Below are positions 46,123 to 56,150 of a stretch of 64,000 nt of DNA, one piece after another (positions within the stretch are counted from its first letter, which is position 1; each line of letters opens with the position of its first letter). Source of the DNA: Amorphus coralli DSM 19760 (GTDB lineage Bacteria > Pseudomonadota > Alphaproteobacteria > Rhizobiales > Amorphaceae); assembly GCF_000374525.1 (NCBI RefSeq), contig NZ_KB894570.1, positions 124,001 to 188,000 on the forward strand, read 5' to 3'. The notes under the pieces are model-generated. The model ran no database searches. It worked only from the letters and a program-made list of their open reading frames with translations, and was not told the origin of the DNA. The translations under genes were made by a program, and so were the position numbers.

Positions 46123-46632
46123 TCACAGATGCTGGGCGCGCTCGCCGTCATTGTCCATCAGCACGTAGATGCCCACCGCCAGAATGGTCATGTAGAAACG
46201 GAATGCCGGCTGCTGCCCGTTCCAGCTGTGCGATTGCCACATGGCGAACCATTCTCCGCCGATCGCCGTGAACCCGACGAACCAGGTCAGAAAGCCGAGC
46301 GTCACGCCCACTGCCGTGTAGGACTTGGCGCGCTGAAAGGCGGCCCGGGAGGACGTCAGCGCCCGCGCCATCGCGAGCGTCGCCACCACGAAGGCCAGGC
46401 AGGTGAGGCCCTCTGCAATGATGATCAGCGCATAGGCCGTGCGCTGCGCTTCCTCGCTGCGGATGGCCCGCCAGGTCAGGTTGGAGTCTGGCGGTACCGT
46501 GTCCATGGCCAGTACGTGGTGCACGAACATCCAGTTGCTGCCGTAATCGGTCAGGTTTCCGAACGTGGCCAGGAAGGCGAAGACCGCCAGTCCGCCGGTC
46601 AGAACGATCTTGGACAGCCTGATCAGGATCAT
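46123..46632 (-). CDS. DUF2165-family membrane protein
   Basis: A 169-residue protein with four predicted membrane helices. The family pattern is seen in FGNLTDYGSNWMFVHHVLAM (after the first helix) and WFVGFTAIGGEWFAMWQS. The function of DUF2165 is unknown. The start ATG follows GGGGTGGG; the upstream frame extension is Arg-rich with no hydrophobic pattern. It is convergent with argC and separated from phaC by 182 bp. Confidence 0.85.
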   Translation of the reverse strand: MILIRLSKIVLTGGLAVFAFLATFGNLTDYGSNWMFVHHVLAMDTVPPDSNLTWRAIRSEEAQRTAYALIIIAEGLTCLAFVVATLAMARALTSSRAAFQRAKSYTAVGVTLGFLTWFVGFTAIGGEWFAMWQSHSWNGQQPAFRFYMTILAVGIYVLMDNDGERAQHL

Positions 46633-46814
46633 GGGCCCACCCCGGTCGATGGTCTGTTCGCTGCGTCGCACGGCCACTCCGTGCGCGCTCGTCCGGCGCA
46701 ATACAGCAAACCGTGTGCCAGCCGGCTGCAACGTGCGTCACAGCGAAGACGCTCCGCGTCAAGCACCGCTACGATGCGACGGTCGGTCGGGCGCAATCAA
46801 TTCCGGGGCAGGGC

Positions 46815-48623
46815 CTAATAGCGGACCCGAACGAAACTGCCCGGCGCCTCTTCGATGGGATTGAAAGCATCGCCGCCCGGCTTGCGCGCCGGCACCTCCT
46901 CGCCCACGGCGTGCTCTTCCATCCAGGCCTCCCAGTCCGGCCACCAGGAGCCTGCCGTCTCACCGGCCTTTTCCACCCAGTCCTCATAGGCGCCGTCCAC
47001 TTTCGGGCCGGACCAGAACTGGTACTTGCCTTTGGCCGGCGGGTTCACCACGCCCGCGATATGGCCCGACCCGGCCATCACGTAGCGCACATCGCCGCCG
47101 AAATGGCGCGAGCCCTCGTACACCGAGCGGGCCGGGGCGATATGGTCCTCGCGGGTGGCGAGGTTGTAGATCGGGATCTTGACGTCTTTCAGGTTCAGGC
47201 GCTTGCCGACGATCTCCAGCTCGCCCTTGGTGAACTTGTTCTCCAGGTAGAACTCTCGGAGATAGAAGGAATGGTTGGCAGCCGGCATCCGCGTGGAATC
47301 GGAATTCCAGTAAAGCAGGTCGAAGGGGAACGGCTCCTGACCCTTGATGTAGTTGTTGACCACGTAGGGCCAGATCAGGTCGTTGGAGCGCAGCATGTTG
47401 AAGGCAGAGGCCATCCGCTCGCCCTCCAGGTAGCCCTTCTCGCGCATGCGCTCTTCCAGCGCGAGCAGCTGTTCGGGATCCACGAACACCTTCAGGTCGC
47501 CGGCGTGGGTGAAATCCACCTGCGTCGCCAGGAAGGTCGCCGTGTCGACGCGGTCGTCGCCGGTGGCGGCCATGTAGGCCAGGGTGACCGCCGTTAGGGT
47601 GCCGCCGACGCAGTAGCCGATGACGTCGACCTTTCGCTCGCCGGTGGCCTTCTCCACCAGGTCGAAGGTCTCAAGGACGCCCTCGCGCATATAGTCCTCG
47701 AAGGTCTTCGCAGCGAGCCTCTCATCCGGGTTCACCCATGAGACCACGAACACCGTGAAGCCCTGGTCGACCATGTACTTGATGAACGACTTCTCCGGGT
47801 TCAGGTCGAGAATGTAGAACTTGTTGATCCAGGGCGGCACGATCACCAGCGGCTTCTTCTTCACCGTCTTGGTGGTCGGCTCGTACTGGATCAGCTGGCG
47901 CACATCGTTCTCGGCGATCACCTTGCCCGGTGTCATCGCCATCGTTTCGCCGACCTCGAAGCCGCCGATCGTGGTCTGGCGAATCCGCAGCGTCCCGTGG
48001 CCGCGCTCGATGTCTTCGGCCAGCATCTTCATGCCGCGCACGAGGTTCTCGCCATTCGAGGTGGCGGTGGCGCGCAGCAGCTCGGGATTGGTCAGGATGA
48101 AGTTCGAGGGAGACAGGGCGTTCGCCAGCTGCCGCATGTAGAACTCCGCCTTGTGGCGGGTGTGCTCGTCGATGTCCTCGGCGCCCTCGACGAGGTTCTC
48201 CGCCCACCGGCTGGTCACGAGGTAGAGCTGCTTCAGGAAGTCGAAGAAATTGTTCTCCGACCATTCCGGATCCTTGAAGCGCTTGTCCTGGGCATCCGGC
48301 GCGACGGCGGGGTCGGCTTCTTCGCCGGCCATGCGCTGCAGGGTGGAGTTCCAGACCGACATATAGCCCGTCCAGAGCTTCGTCTGGGCTTCCATGGCGC
48401 GCTGGGGATCGGACATCCAGTACTGGCCCACCCGCGACAGCGTCTTGACCCAGTCGTTGATCTCGTCCCCATAGTCGGGCTTCACCTCGCCCTTCTCGAT
48501 GGGCTCGAGATAGGCGGCGAGCGCCTTGCCACCCTGTTCGAGAACGCGCGCGAGATTTTCCGCGAAGGTCTCGGGGTTGTTGACGATGTACTGCAGGATC
48601 GGGTCGGGTCTCTTGTCGTCCAT
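46815..48623 (-). CDS. phaC: Class I poly(3-hydroxyalkanoate) synthase
   Basis: A 602-residue alpha/beta-hydrolase-fold polymerase that makes PHA storage granules from 3-hydroxyacyl-CoA. The lipase-like box has the active-site Cys 338 in [11 protein letters not shown]; the His lies in [14 protein letters not shown]; the class I N-terminal domain ([17 protein letters not shown]) and [14 protein letters not shown] are present. Length fits class I. phaA/phaB are not in the window. It diverges from a small lipoprotein gene across 187 bp. Confidence 0.96.
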   Translation of the reverse strand: MDDKRPDPILQYIVNNPETFAENLARVLEQGGKALAAYLEPIEKGEVKPDYGDEINDWVKTLSRVGQYWMSDPQRAMEAQTKLWTGYMSVWNSTLQRMAGEEADPAVAPDAQDKRFKDPEWSENNFFDFLKQLYLVTSRWAENLVEGAEDIDEHTRHKAEFYMRQLANALSPSNFILTNPELLRATATSNGENLVRGMKMLAEDIERGHGTLRIRQTTIGGFEVGETMAMTPGKVIAENDVRQLIQYEPTTKTVKKKPLVIVPPWINKFYILDLNPEKSFIKYMVDQGFTVFVVSWVNPDERLAAKTFEDYMREGVLETFDLVEKATGERKVDVIGYCVGGTLTAVTLAYMAATGDDRVDTATFLATQVDFTHAGDLKVFVDPEQLLALEERMREKGYLEGERMASAFNMLRSNDLIWPYVVNNYIKGQEPFPFDLLYWNSDSTRMPAANHSFYLREFYLENKFTKGELEIVGKRLNLKDVKIPIYNLATREDHIAPARSVYEGSRHFGGDVRYVMAGSGHIAGVVNPPAKGKYQFWSGPKVDGAYEDWVEKAGETAGSWWPDWEAWMEEHAVGEEVPARKPGGDAFNPIEEAPGSFVRVRY

Positions 48624-48810
48624 CGGCCGTCTCCTCCCCGGCGTGTTCGAAAGGATCGTTCATCGATAAGGTCGGGGTATGGCCCCGGCGTGACAAGCAC
48701 CCTACGATTCGAGCCTGGGGGTCCGGCTCGCCAACCCATCCGTTTGAAACCTGATCCTACGACAGATCCCTGTGATCTGCGCAACACGAGGCGATTGAAA
48801 AGCCTGCGCC

Positions 48811-49110
48811 ATGGTGACCATTTTTTCCAACGTCAGAACCGTCTCGTCGTTCGCTCTTGCCGCCACCCTGGCCGCTCTGGCGCTCTCCGGCTGTTCCAGT
48901 CAGCCCGGCGCGCCGCTGCTTGGCGCCAAGTCGGCGCCGCCGATTCCGGCTCCGGCGACCGACAATCCCGTCCGCGCCGACGGCTATCCGAACCCGCTGG
49001 TCGATCCCGTCACGATTGACGGCACGCCGCTCACGGCCGCCGAGCAGGCGCAGTTGCAGACCGACCTGGAGACGCAGCGGGTCTCGGCGCAGGCACGGTC
49101 GAGCTTCTGA
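48811..49110 (+). CDS. Small predicted lipoprotein, function unknown
   Basis: A 99-residue protein with a lipoprotein signal (ALAATLAALALSGC, lipobox LSGC) and a short, Pro/Ala-rich mature part ending QAQLQTDLETQRVSAQARSSF, a possible coiled helix. I do not recognise a domain. Similar short lipoproteins often sit between phaC and the aminotransferase gene in Hyphomicrobiales. The ATG follows directly after a run resembling GAAAAG; the start is plausible but not certain. Confidence 0.6.
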   Translation: MVTIFSNVRTVSSFALAATLAALALSGCSSQPGAPLLGAKSAPPIPAPATDNPVRADGYPNPLVDPVTIDGTPLTAAEQAQLQTDLETQRVSAQARSSF

Positions 49111-49278
49111 CCGGTTTCCGGTCCCCTCGGCGGGCCGCAACGCCGAGAACGCGACTTCGGCGCGGGCATGAGGTTTCGGGTGCATCCGCACCCGTTGCGC
49201 ATTATGGTGCCCGCCCCACGAACCATTAACCATCCGATGGTAGGGTGAGACTCCTCTATTCGGGCCAGGGTCCTTGCG

Positions 49279-50499
49279 ATGACGAACGATTTTCACAAGA
49301 TCAGGCGGCTGCCGCCTTACGTCTTCGAACAGGTGAATCGTCTCAAGGCCGCCGCCCGCGCTGAGGGTGCCGACATCATCGATCTCGGCATGGGCAATCC
49401 CGACCTTCCGACTCCCCAGTTCGTTGTCGACAAGCTGGTCGAAACGGTCTCCAGGCCACGCACCAACCGCTATTCCGCCTCCAAGGGCATCGGCGGGCTG
49501 CGTCGCGCGCAGGCGGCCTACTATGGCCGACGGTTCGGAGTGCGGCTCGACCCCGACACCCAGGTCGTCGCGACGCTCGGCTCCAAGGAAGGGTTCGCCA
49601 ATATGGCCCAGGCGATCACCGCGCCGGGCGACGTCGTGCTGACCCCGAACCCGAGCTACCCGATCCACGCGTTCGGTTTCCTGATGGCAGGCGGCGCGAT
49701 TCGGTCCGTGCCCGCCGAGCCGGGACCGGAATTCTTCCACGCGCTGGAGCGCGCCGTCGTCCACTCGATCCCGAAGCCGATCGCGGTGATCCTCTGCTAC
49801 CCGTCGAACCCGACGGCCTGCATCGCCTCGCTGGATTTCTACAAGGACGTCATCGCCTTCGCGAAGAAGCACGAGATCTTCGTGCTGTCGGATCTCGCCT
49901 ACGCGGAGATCTATTTCGATTCGCCTCCTCCGCCCTCGGTGCTGCAGGTGCCGGGCGCCATGGACGTCGCCGTCGAGTTCACCTCGATGTCGAAGACCTA
50001 TTCCATGCCCGGCTGGCGCATGGGGTTCGCGGTGGGCAACGAGCGCCTCATCGCCGCGCTGGCGCGGGTGAAGTCCTATCTGGACTACGGTGCCTTCACC
50101 CCGATCCAGGTGGCGGCCGCGGCCGCGCTGAACGGTGGCGAGGAGCCCATCGACGAGGTTCGCTCGATCTACCGCAAGCGCCGGGACGCGCTGGTCGACA
50201 GCTTCTGCCGCGCCGGCTGGGATGTGCCGCCGCCGGCGGCCTCCATGTTCGCCTGGGCGCCGGTCCCCGAGCCGTTCCGCGAGCTCGGCAGTCTCGGTTT
50301 CGCGAAGCTGCTTCTGGAGCATGCCGACGTCGCGGTCGCTCCGGGCATCGGGTTCGGCGAGCACGGCGACGACTATGTGCGCATCGCGCTGGTGGAGAAC
50401 GAGCAGCGGATTCGTCAGGCGGCTCGCAACGTACGACGCTTCCTTGAAACGGCTGGGGAAACGTTGCACAACGTCATCCCGATCGGCATGCGCCGTTAA
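49279..50499 (+). CDS. Class I aminotransferase (AlaC-like alanine transaminase)
   Basis: A 406-residue PLP aminotransferase: IIDLGMGNPDLPTPQFVV at the N-terminus, NPSYPIHAFGF, YPSNPTACIASLDFY, VLSDLAYAEIYFD, and the PLP lysine in FTSMSKTYSMPGWRMGF. The subgroup matches AlaC/LL-diaminopimelate-aminotransferase-like enzymes that make alanine or act on branched 2-oxoacids. It sits directly before hom (24 bp), an arrangement conserved in alphaproteobacteria. The exact substrate is inferred. Confidence 0.88.
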   Translation: MTNDFHKIRRLPPYVFEQVNRLKAAARAEGADIIDLGMGNPDLPTPQFVVDKLVETVSRPRTNRYSASKGIGGLRRAQAAYYGRRFGVRLDPDTQVVATLGSKEGFANMAQAITAPGDVVLTPNPSYPIHAFGFLMAGGAIRSVPAEPGPEFFHALERAVVHSIPKPIAVILCYPSNPTACIASLDFYKDVIAFAKKHEIFVLSDLAYAEIYFDSPPPPSVLQVPGAMDVAVEFTSMSKTYSMPGWRMGFAVGNERLIAALARVKSYLDYGAFTPIQVAAAAALNGGEEPIDEVRSIYRKRRDALVDSFCRAGWDVPPPAASMFAWAPVPEPFRELGSLGFAKLLLEHADVAVAPGIGFGEHGDDYVRIALVENEQRIRQAARNVRRFLETAGETLHNVIPIGMRR

Positions 50500-50523
50500 G
50501 TTTTCCCAGAACACCGGGCTTTC

Positions 50524-51891
50524 ATGGAACCTGTATTGAAAGTCGGCGTCGCCGGCCTCGGCACCGTCGGGGCATCGGTCCTGCGCCTACTTGATCACCG
50601 CCGCGACGAACTGAAGGCCGCCTGTGGTCGCTCGATCGAGGTCGTGGCGGTCTGCGCCCGCGACAAGACGAAGGACCGCGGCGTCGATCTCTCCACAGTG
50701 ACTTGGTACGACGACCCCGTGGCGCTCGCCCGCGACGAGGATATCGATGTCTTCGTCGAGCTGATGGGTGGGGAGGACGACCCCGCCGCTGCCGCCGTGC
50801 GTGCTGCGCTCGGCGAAAAGCGCTCCGTCGTCACCGCCAACAAGGCGCTGCTTGCCAAACACGGCACCGAGCTTGCCCGCCTGGCCGAAGCCAGCGACGT
50901 GTCGCTTTCCTTCGAGGCGGCGGTTGCGGGCGGTATACCGGTGGTCAAGACGATGCGCGAGGGCATGCTCGCCAGCCGCGTCGATCGCGTCTACGGGATC
51001 CTCAACGGCACCTGCAACTACATCCTGACCCGGATGGAGCGCGACCAGCTCGATTTCGCCACGTGCCTGGCCGAGGCGCAGAGGCTGGGATACGCCGAGG
51101 CCGATCCGACCTTCGATATCGATGGCTACGATGCCGCCCATAAGCTTGCCATCCTGACGAGCCTCGCCTTCGGAACAGAGATCGACGGCGAGGCGGTGTA
51201 TGTGGAAGGCATCCGCTCCATCGAGACCGCCGATCTGAAGGCGGCGGACGAACTCGGTTTCCGGATCAAGCTTCTCGGCGTCGCCCTTCGGACGGACGGT
51301 GGCATCGAGTGCCGCGTCCACCCGACCATGGTGCCGAAATCGTCGTCCATCGCGCGCATCGACGGTGTGCTCAACGCCGTGGCCATCGATGGCGACGCGT
51401 TGGGCGAGCTTATCCTCGTGGGCCCGGGTGCGGGCGGCGACGCGACTGCGTCGGCGGTCATCGCGGACCTCGCCGACGTGGCGCGCGGCAACGTCGTGCC
51501 GCCCATGGGCATCGCCGCGCACCGGCTGGAGCCCTATCCGCGAGCCCGCATGCGTCGCCATTCCGGCAGCTACTATATCCGCCTGTCCGTGGCGGACCGG
51601 CCGGGTGCCTTTGCCTCCATTGCCGGGCGCATGGCGGAAAAGGGGATTTCGCTGCAGTCTATCGTGCAGCGCCGCCAGCCGGTCGGAGAGAATGGCCGGG
51701 CCGACGAAAACGAGCCATCGGTTCAGCCGGTTGTCCTCGTTACCCATCAAACCACCGAGGAAGACGTGCGCGAGGCCCTTGCGGCCATTGCGGCGGACTC
51801 GGTAATTGCATCCGAGCCGCAGGTCATCCGCATCGAGCGGCTCGACGACACCACGCCTTCGGCGCGACGGGAGAAGAATGATGTCAGCTGA
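50524..51891 (+). CDS. hom: Homoserine dehydrogenase
   Basis: A 455-residue NAD(P) enzyme reducing aspartate semialdehyde to homoserine for threonine and methionine. The Rossmann loop is GVAGLGTVGASVLRLL, the catalytic part includes FEAAVAGGIPVVKTMREG and ILNGTCNYILTRM, and a C-terminal ACT domain starts near residue 348 (YYIRLSVADRPGAFASI), which usually confers threonine inhibition. A stretch after residue 385 (ENGRADENEPSV) is a small insertion. glpX begins within its 3' end. Confidence 0.95.
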   Translation: MEPVLKVGVAGLGTVGASVLRLLDHRRDELKAACGRSIEVVAVCARDKTKDRGVDLSTVTWYDDPVALARDEDIDVFVELMGGEDDPAAAAVRAALGEKRSVVTANKALLAKHGTELARLAEASDVSLSFEAAVAGGIPVVKTMREGMLASRVDRVYGILNGTCNYILTRMERDQLDFATCLAEAQRLGYAEADPTFDIDGYDAAHKLAILTSLAFGTEIDGEAVYVEGIRSIETADLKAADELGFRIKLLGVALRTDGGIECRVHPTMVPKSSSIARIDGVLNAVAIDGDALGELILVGPGAGGDATASAVIADLADVARGNVVPPMGIAAHRLEPYPRARMRRHSGSYYIRLSVADRPGAFASIAGRMAEKGISLQSIVQRRQPVGENGRADENEPSVQPVVLVTHQTTEEDVREALAAIAADSVIASEPQVIRIERLDDTTPSARREKNDVS

Positions 51892-52882
51892 TAAATCCGG
51901 ACAGCACGGGGAAGGTGTTCTCGACCGCGTTCTGACGCTCGAAGTCGTGCGCGTCACCGAGCGCGCCGCCGTTGCCGCCGCGCGCCTGCGTGGCCATGGC
52001 GACGAGAAGGCCGCCGACCAGGCCGCCGTGGACGCCATGCGCCGCGAGCTCAACCATCTCGCGATCGACGGCAAGGTCGTCATCGGTGAGGGGGAGCGCG
52101 ACGAGGCGCCGATGCTCTATATCGGTGAGGAAGTCGGAACCAAGCAGGGTCCGAAGGTCGATATCGCTCTCGATCCGCTGGAAGGCACGACGATCTGCGC
52201 CAAGAACCTTCCGAACTCGCTCGCCGTGCTGGCGCTTGCGGAAGGCGGCAGCCTGCTCAACGCCCCCGACGTCTACATGGAGAAGATCGCCGTTGGTCCC
52301 GGCTATCCGGAAGGCCTCGTCGATCTCGACACGCCGCCGGCCGAGATGATGGCCAAGGTCGCCAAGGCGAAGGGTTGCAAGGTCAACGAAGTCACCGCCT
52401 GCATCCTCGACCGGCCGCGTCACGCCAAGCTCATCGAGGAAGTCCGGGCCACGGGCGCCGCCATCCGCCTTATCGGCGACGGTGACATCGCCGGCGTGAT
52501 CCACACGACCAACCCGGAAGACACCGGGATCGACATCTACATGGGTATCGGCGGTGCGCCCGAGGGCGTGCTGGCGGCGGCCGCACTGCGCTGCATCGGC
52601 GGTCAGATGCAGGGCCGGCTCGTCACCAACAAGGACGAGCAGCGCGAGCGTGCCGAGCGCATGGGCGTTACCGACATCAACAAGAAGTACTCGATGGAGG
52701 AGATGGCCTCCGGCGACGTGTACTTCGCGGCCACCGGCGTGACCGACGGCAACCTCCTGCAGGGCGTCCGCTTCGGCCGCAACACCATCACCACCCATAC
52801 GGTCGTGATGCGCTCCTCCACCAAGACGGTCCGTTGGATCAAGGCGGAGCACGCGAATTTCGAGAAGTTCAAGCTCGATTGA
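51881..52882 (+). CDS. glpX: Class II fructose-1,6-bisphosphatase
   Basis: A 333-residue lithium-sensitive phosphatase-fold enzyme of gluconeogenesis. Metal and substrate motifs: VVIGEGERDEAPMLYIGEEVG, DIALDPLEGTTICAKN, and GDGDIAGVI. The second of two adjacent ATGs is chosen: GGGAGA (51869-51874) is 6 nt from it and 3 nt from ATG 51878. The gene overlaps hom by 11 bp and is followed by recJ after 31 bp, an aminotransferase-hom-glpX-recJ order common in this order of bacteria. Confidence 0.94.
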   Translation: MSADKSGQHGEGVLDRVLTLEVVRVTERAAVAAARLRGHGDEKAADQAAVDAMRRELNHLAIDGKVVIGEGERDEAPMLYIGEEVGTKQGPKVDIALDPLEGTTICAKNLPNSLAVLALAEGGSLLNAPDVYMEKIAVGPGYPEGLVDLDTPPAEMMAKVAKAKGCKVNEVTACILDRPRHAKLIEEVRATGAAIRLIGDGDIAGVIHTTNPEDTGIDIYMGIGGAPEGVLAAAALRCIGGQMQGRLVTNKDEQRERAERMGVTDINKKYSMEEMASGDVYFAATGVTDGNLLQGVRFGRNTITTHTVVMRSSTKTVRWIKAEHANFEKFKLD

Positions 52883-52913
52883 CCGAATCGCCCCCGTTTG
52901 CGATTCGAATGAA

Positions 52914-54728
52914 ATGGCAAACGGGATCGATCTGATCGATGGTGGCGGCGCGACACCCGCGCCGCTTCTTGGCGTGCGCGCCTCGGCAACGGGACGCGTC
53001 TGGCGGGCGCGGCTCGACGCGCGCCAGGAGAACGAGGCGCGGGCGATCGCCCAGCAGCACGGCCTGCCGGAGATCGTCGGTCGCGTCCTGGCGGGCAGGG
53101 GAGTCGATACGGACGGCACGGCCGCCTTCCTCGATCCCAGCCTGAAGGCGCTGCTGCCCGACCCCTCAACGCTGACCGATTGCGAGTCCGCCGCCGAGCG
53201 CATCGCCGATGCCGTGATCCGTGGCGAGCGGGTCACCGTCTTCGCCGACTACGATGTCGATGGGGCCACCTCTGCCGCCCTGATGGTCCGGGCCCTGCGG
53301 GCCTTCGGCCTCGATCCCAGGATCTACGTGCCGGACCGGGTCACAGAAGGTTACGGGCCCTCCGTGGATGCCGTCCGTCGGCTCTGCGCGGATGCCGATC
53401 TTCTGATCGCGGTGGATTGCGGCAGTGCCGCCCATGACCCGCTGGACGAAGCCCGCAAGGCCGGCGTCGAGGTCGTGGTCATCGACCACCACCCCGTCGG
53501 CGAGACGCTCGCGCCGGCCCGGGCCATCGTCAATCCGAACCGCCAGGACGATCTCTCTGGCCAGGGCATCCTCGCTGCCGCCGGCGTCACCTTCGTCGTG
53601 CTCGTTGCGTTGAACAGGGCCGTACGCAGGCGCGGCGGGGCCGCAGCTGCCCGGTGTCCGGACCTGCTCGGCCTGCTCGATCTCGTGGCGCTTGGCACCG
53701 TCTGCGATGTCGTGCCGCTCGCCGGGCTGAACCGGGCCTTCGTCGTGAAGGGTCTCAAGCTCATGCGCAGCCGGGTGAACCCCGGCCTGACCGCGCTCTG
53801 CGACTGCGCGCGGCTCTCCGCGCCGCCCGCCGCCTATCACCTCGGCTTTCTGCTCGGCCCACGCATCAACGCTGGCGGTCGTATTGGAGACGCCGGTCTC
53901 GGGGCACGGCTTCTCACCACGGATGACCCGGCCGAGGCCGGCCGTATCGCCGTTGAGCTGGATCGGCTGAACCGGGAGCGCCAGACGCTGGAGACCGCCG
54001 CCCTGAAGGAGGCGGAGGCCATGCTCCTGCCCCAGGAGCTGGAGGGCGGTCTGCCCCCGGTCGTCTGCGTGTCCGCACCGGGCTGGCATGTCGGCGTCGT
54101 CGGGCTGGTGGCGTCGCGCCTCAAGGAGCGCCATCGCCGGCCGGCTCTGGCGATCGCCTTCGACGAGGCCGGCATCGGTGTCGGGTCGGCGCGCTCGGTG
54201 CCTGGGGTCGATCTCGGCGCCGCGATCCGCGCGGCTGCGGAGGAGGGGCTGCTGATCAAGGGCGGCGGCCACGCCATGGCGGCCGGCTTCACGGTCGCCC
54301 AGGACCGGCTCGAGGCCCTCAACGCCTTCCTGTGCGAGCGCCTGGGCGACGACGTCCTCGCGGCGCGGGCTTCCGACGGGCTTGCCATCGACGGAGTGCT
54401 CTTTGCCGGTGGCGCGAACGAAAGCCTTGTCGGTCTGCTGGAGCGTGCCGGACCGTTTGGGGCGAAGCATCCCGAGCCGACCTTCGCCTTCGCCAACCTC
54501 CTTGTCGACACCGTCACCGAGGTGGGAGAAACGCATTTCAGGGTCGGGCTGAAGGCGGAAGACGGCGCAAAGCTCGATGCCATGGCCTTCCGCGCCCGGG
54601 GCACCGCGCTCGGCAACCGGCTGGTTGCGGCAAAGGGCGGCCCGGTCCACGTCGCCGGCGGCCTGATGCTGGACACGTTCCGCGGCATCCCGAAGGTCCG
54701 ACTGAAGCTTTCCGACGTATCCGCCTGA
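52914..54728 (+). CDS. recJ: Single-stranded-DNA-specific exonuclease RecJ
   Basis: A 604-residue DHH phosphoesterase for recombination and mismatch repair. Motifs: VFADYDVDGATSAAL (motif I, about residues 105-120), VIDHHPVGE (DHH), NPGLTALCDCARLSAPPAA and the DHHA1 part with IKGGGHAMAAGF. The C-terminal OB domain ends in VRLKLSDVSA-like sequence. Start at an ATG near the end of the glpX spacer; the ribosome site is weak. Normal length. Confidence 0.94.
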   Translation: MANGIDLIDGGGATPAPLLGVRASATGRVWRARLDARQENEARAIAQQHGLPEIVGRVLAGRGVDTDGTAAFLDPSLKALLPDPSTLTDCESAAERIADAVIRGERVTVFADYDVDGATSAALMVRALRAFGLDPRIYVPDRVTEGYGPSVDAVRRLCADADLLIAVDCGSAAHDPLDEARKAGVEVVVIDHHPVGETLAPARAIVNPNRQDDLSGQGILAAAGVTFVVLVALNRAVRRRGGAAAARCPDLLGLLDLVALGTVCDVVPLAGLNRAFVVKGLKLMRSRVNPGLTALCDCARLSAPPAAYHLGFLLGPRINAGGRIGDAGLGARLLTTDDPAEAGRIAVELDRLNRERQTLETAALKEAEAMLLPQELEGGLPPVVCVSAPGWHVGVVGLVASRLKERHRRPALAIAFDEAGIGVGSARSVPGVDLGAAIRAAAEEGLLIKGGGHAMAAGFTVAQDRLEALNAFLCERLGDDVLAARASDGLAIDGVLFAGGANESLVGLLERAGPFGAKHPEPTFAFANLLVDTVTEVGETHFRVGLKAEDGAKLDAMAFRARGTALGNRLVAAKGGPVHVAGGLMLDTFRGIPKVRLKLSDVSA

Positions 54729-54908
54729 GGGGCCCCCGGGAATGGGTCGTATTGCTGCGTTGCACCCGCGGCCTTGCGTCCGTGCCCGCCCGGAGGGATG
54801 GTGCCGCTCGAGGCGCTGGGACGCAGGGTCCGGCGAGAGGGATGACGGCCCGGAGAGGGCGGGAACCGGTGCGCGGGACCGCACGGGTTCGCCAGGGAGA
54901 CGCACGAC

Positions 54909-56114
54909 ATGAACGCACGCTTTGCACGGGTGGCGGCCGCCGCCGCGCTGGCCGGCACGCTCGGTATTGGCGCGGCTTCGGCCCAGGACACCATCACCAT
55001 CGGCGAGCTGAACAGCTACAAGGCGATCCCGGCTTTCCTGGAGCCCTACCAGAAGGGCATGGAGCTTGCCGTCGCCGAGGTGAACGAGGCGGGTGGGGTG
55101 CTCGGTCGGGAACTGCGCATTGTGACCCGCGACGACGGCGCCAATCCGGGTGATGCGGTCCGCGCCGCGGAAGAGCTGGTCACCCGCGAGGGCGCCGATG
55201 TCATCGCCGGCACCTTTCTTTCCAACATCGGTCTTGCGGTGTCGGAATATGCCAAGCGTCGCAAGGTCTTCTTCCTGGCCTCCGAGCCTCTGACGGACAA
55301 GCTGACCTGGGACAACGGCAACCGCTACACCTTCCGCCTGCGGCCCTCCACCTACATGCAGGTGGCCATGCTCATGGATGCGGCCGAGGCTTCGGGCGCT
55401 AAGCGCTGGGCGCTGGTCTATCCCAACTACGAGTACGGCACGTCTGCCGCCGAGACCTTCAAGCAGCTTCTGAAGGAGCGCGTTCCGGACGCCGAGATCG
55501 TGACGGAACAGGCGCCGCCGCTGCGCGGCATCGACGCCGGCTCGGTCGTCCAGGCGATTGCCGACAGCCAGCCGGACGGCATCTTCAACGCGCTGTTCGC
55601 CGGCGATCTTTCCCAGTTCGTCCGCGAGGGCCAAACGCGCGGCCTGTTCGACGAGACCGCCGTCGTCAGCCTGCTCACCGGCGAGCCGGAATATCTCGAT
55701 CCGCTCGGCGCCGACACGCCCACCGGCTGGGTGGTGACCGGGTATCCGTGGTCGGCCATCGACACGCCCGAGCACGCGGCGTTCCTTGCCGCCTATCAGG
55801 ATCGCTTCGACACCTATCCCCGGCTTGGCTCGGTGGTGGGTTACGCCACCATCAAGTCGCTTGCCGCCGGCATCGAGAAGGCCGGCTCCACCGATCCGGA
55901 AGCGCTGGTGGACGCCTTTGAGGGGCTCGATGTCGAAACGCCATTTGGACCCATCACCTATCGGCCGAGCGACCACCAGTCGACCATGGGCGCCTTCGTC
56001 GGCCATCTCGATCTCGTCGACGGCAAGGGGCAGATGGTCGACTTCCGCTACGTCGCCGGCGAGGACGTGCTGCCGGCCGAGGACGTGGTGAAGGCGCTGC
56101 GTCCGGCCGACTGA
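54909..56114 (+). CDS. Branched-chain-type ABC transporter substrate-binding protein
   Basis: A 401-residue periplasmic binding protein: signal peptide MNARFARVAAAAALAGTLG... cleaved after ASAQ, then a type I periplasmic-binding fold (ITIGELNSYKAIPAFLEPYQ; GMELAVAEVNEAGGVLGREL; GADVIAGTFLSNIGLAV). It belongs to the LivK/AmiC-like group that binds amino acids, amides, urea or aromatic acids. It heads a four-gene importer operon. The ligand is not predictable; PALA-type Leu-binding residues are not clearly conserved. Confidence 0.9.
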   Translation: MNARFARVAAAAALAGTLGIGAASAQDTITIGELNSYKAIPAFLEPYQKGMELAVAEVNEAGGVLGRELRIVTRDDGANPGDAVRAAEELVTREGADVIAGTFLSNIGLAVSEYAKRRKVFFLASEPLTDKLTWDNGNRYTFRLRPSTYMQVAMLMDAAEASGAKRWALVYPNYEYGTSAAETFKQLLKERVPDAEIVTEQAPPLRGIDAGSVVQAIADSQPDGIFNALFAGDLSQFVREGQTRGLFDETAVVSLLTGEPEYLDPLGADTPTGWVVTGYPWSAIDTPEHAAFLAAYQDRFDTYPRLGSVVGYATIKSLAAGIEKAGSTDPEALVDAFEGLDVETPFGPITYRPSDHQSTMGAFVGHLDLVDGKGQMVDFRYVAGEDVLPAEDVVKALRPAD

Positions 56115-56150
56115 CGCCGGCGCAACCTTCCGCAGGGACCGCAGCGCGCC

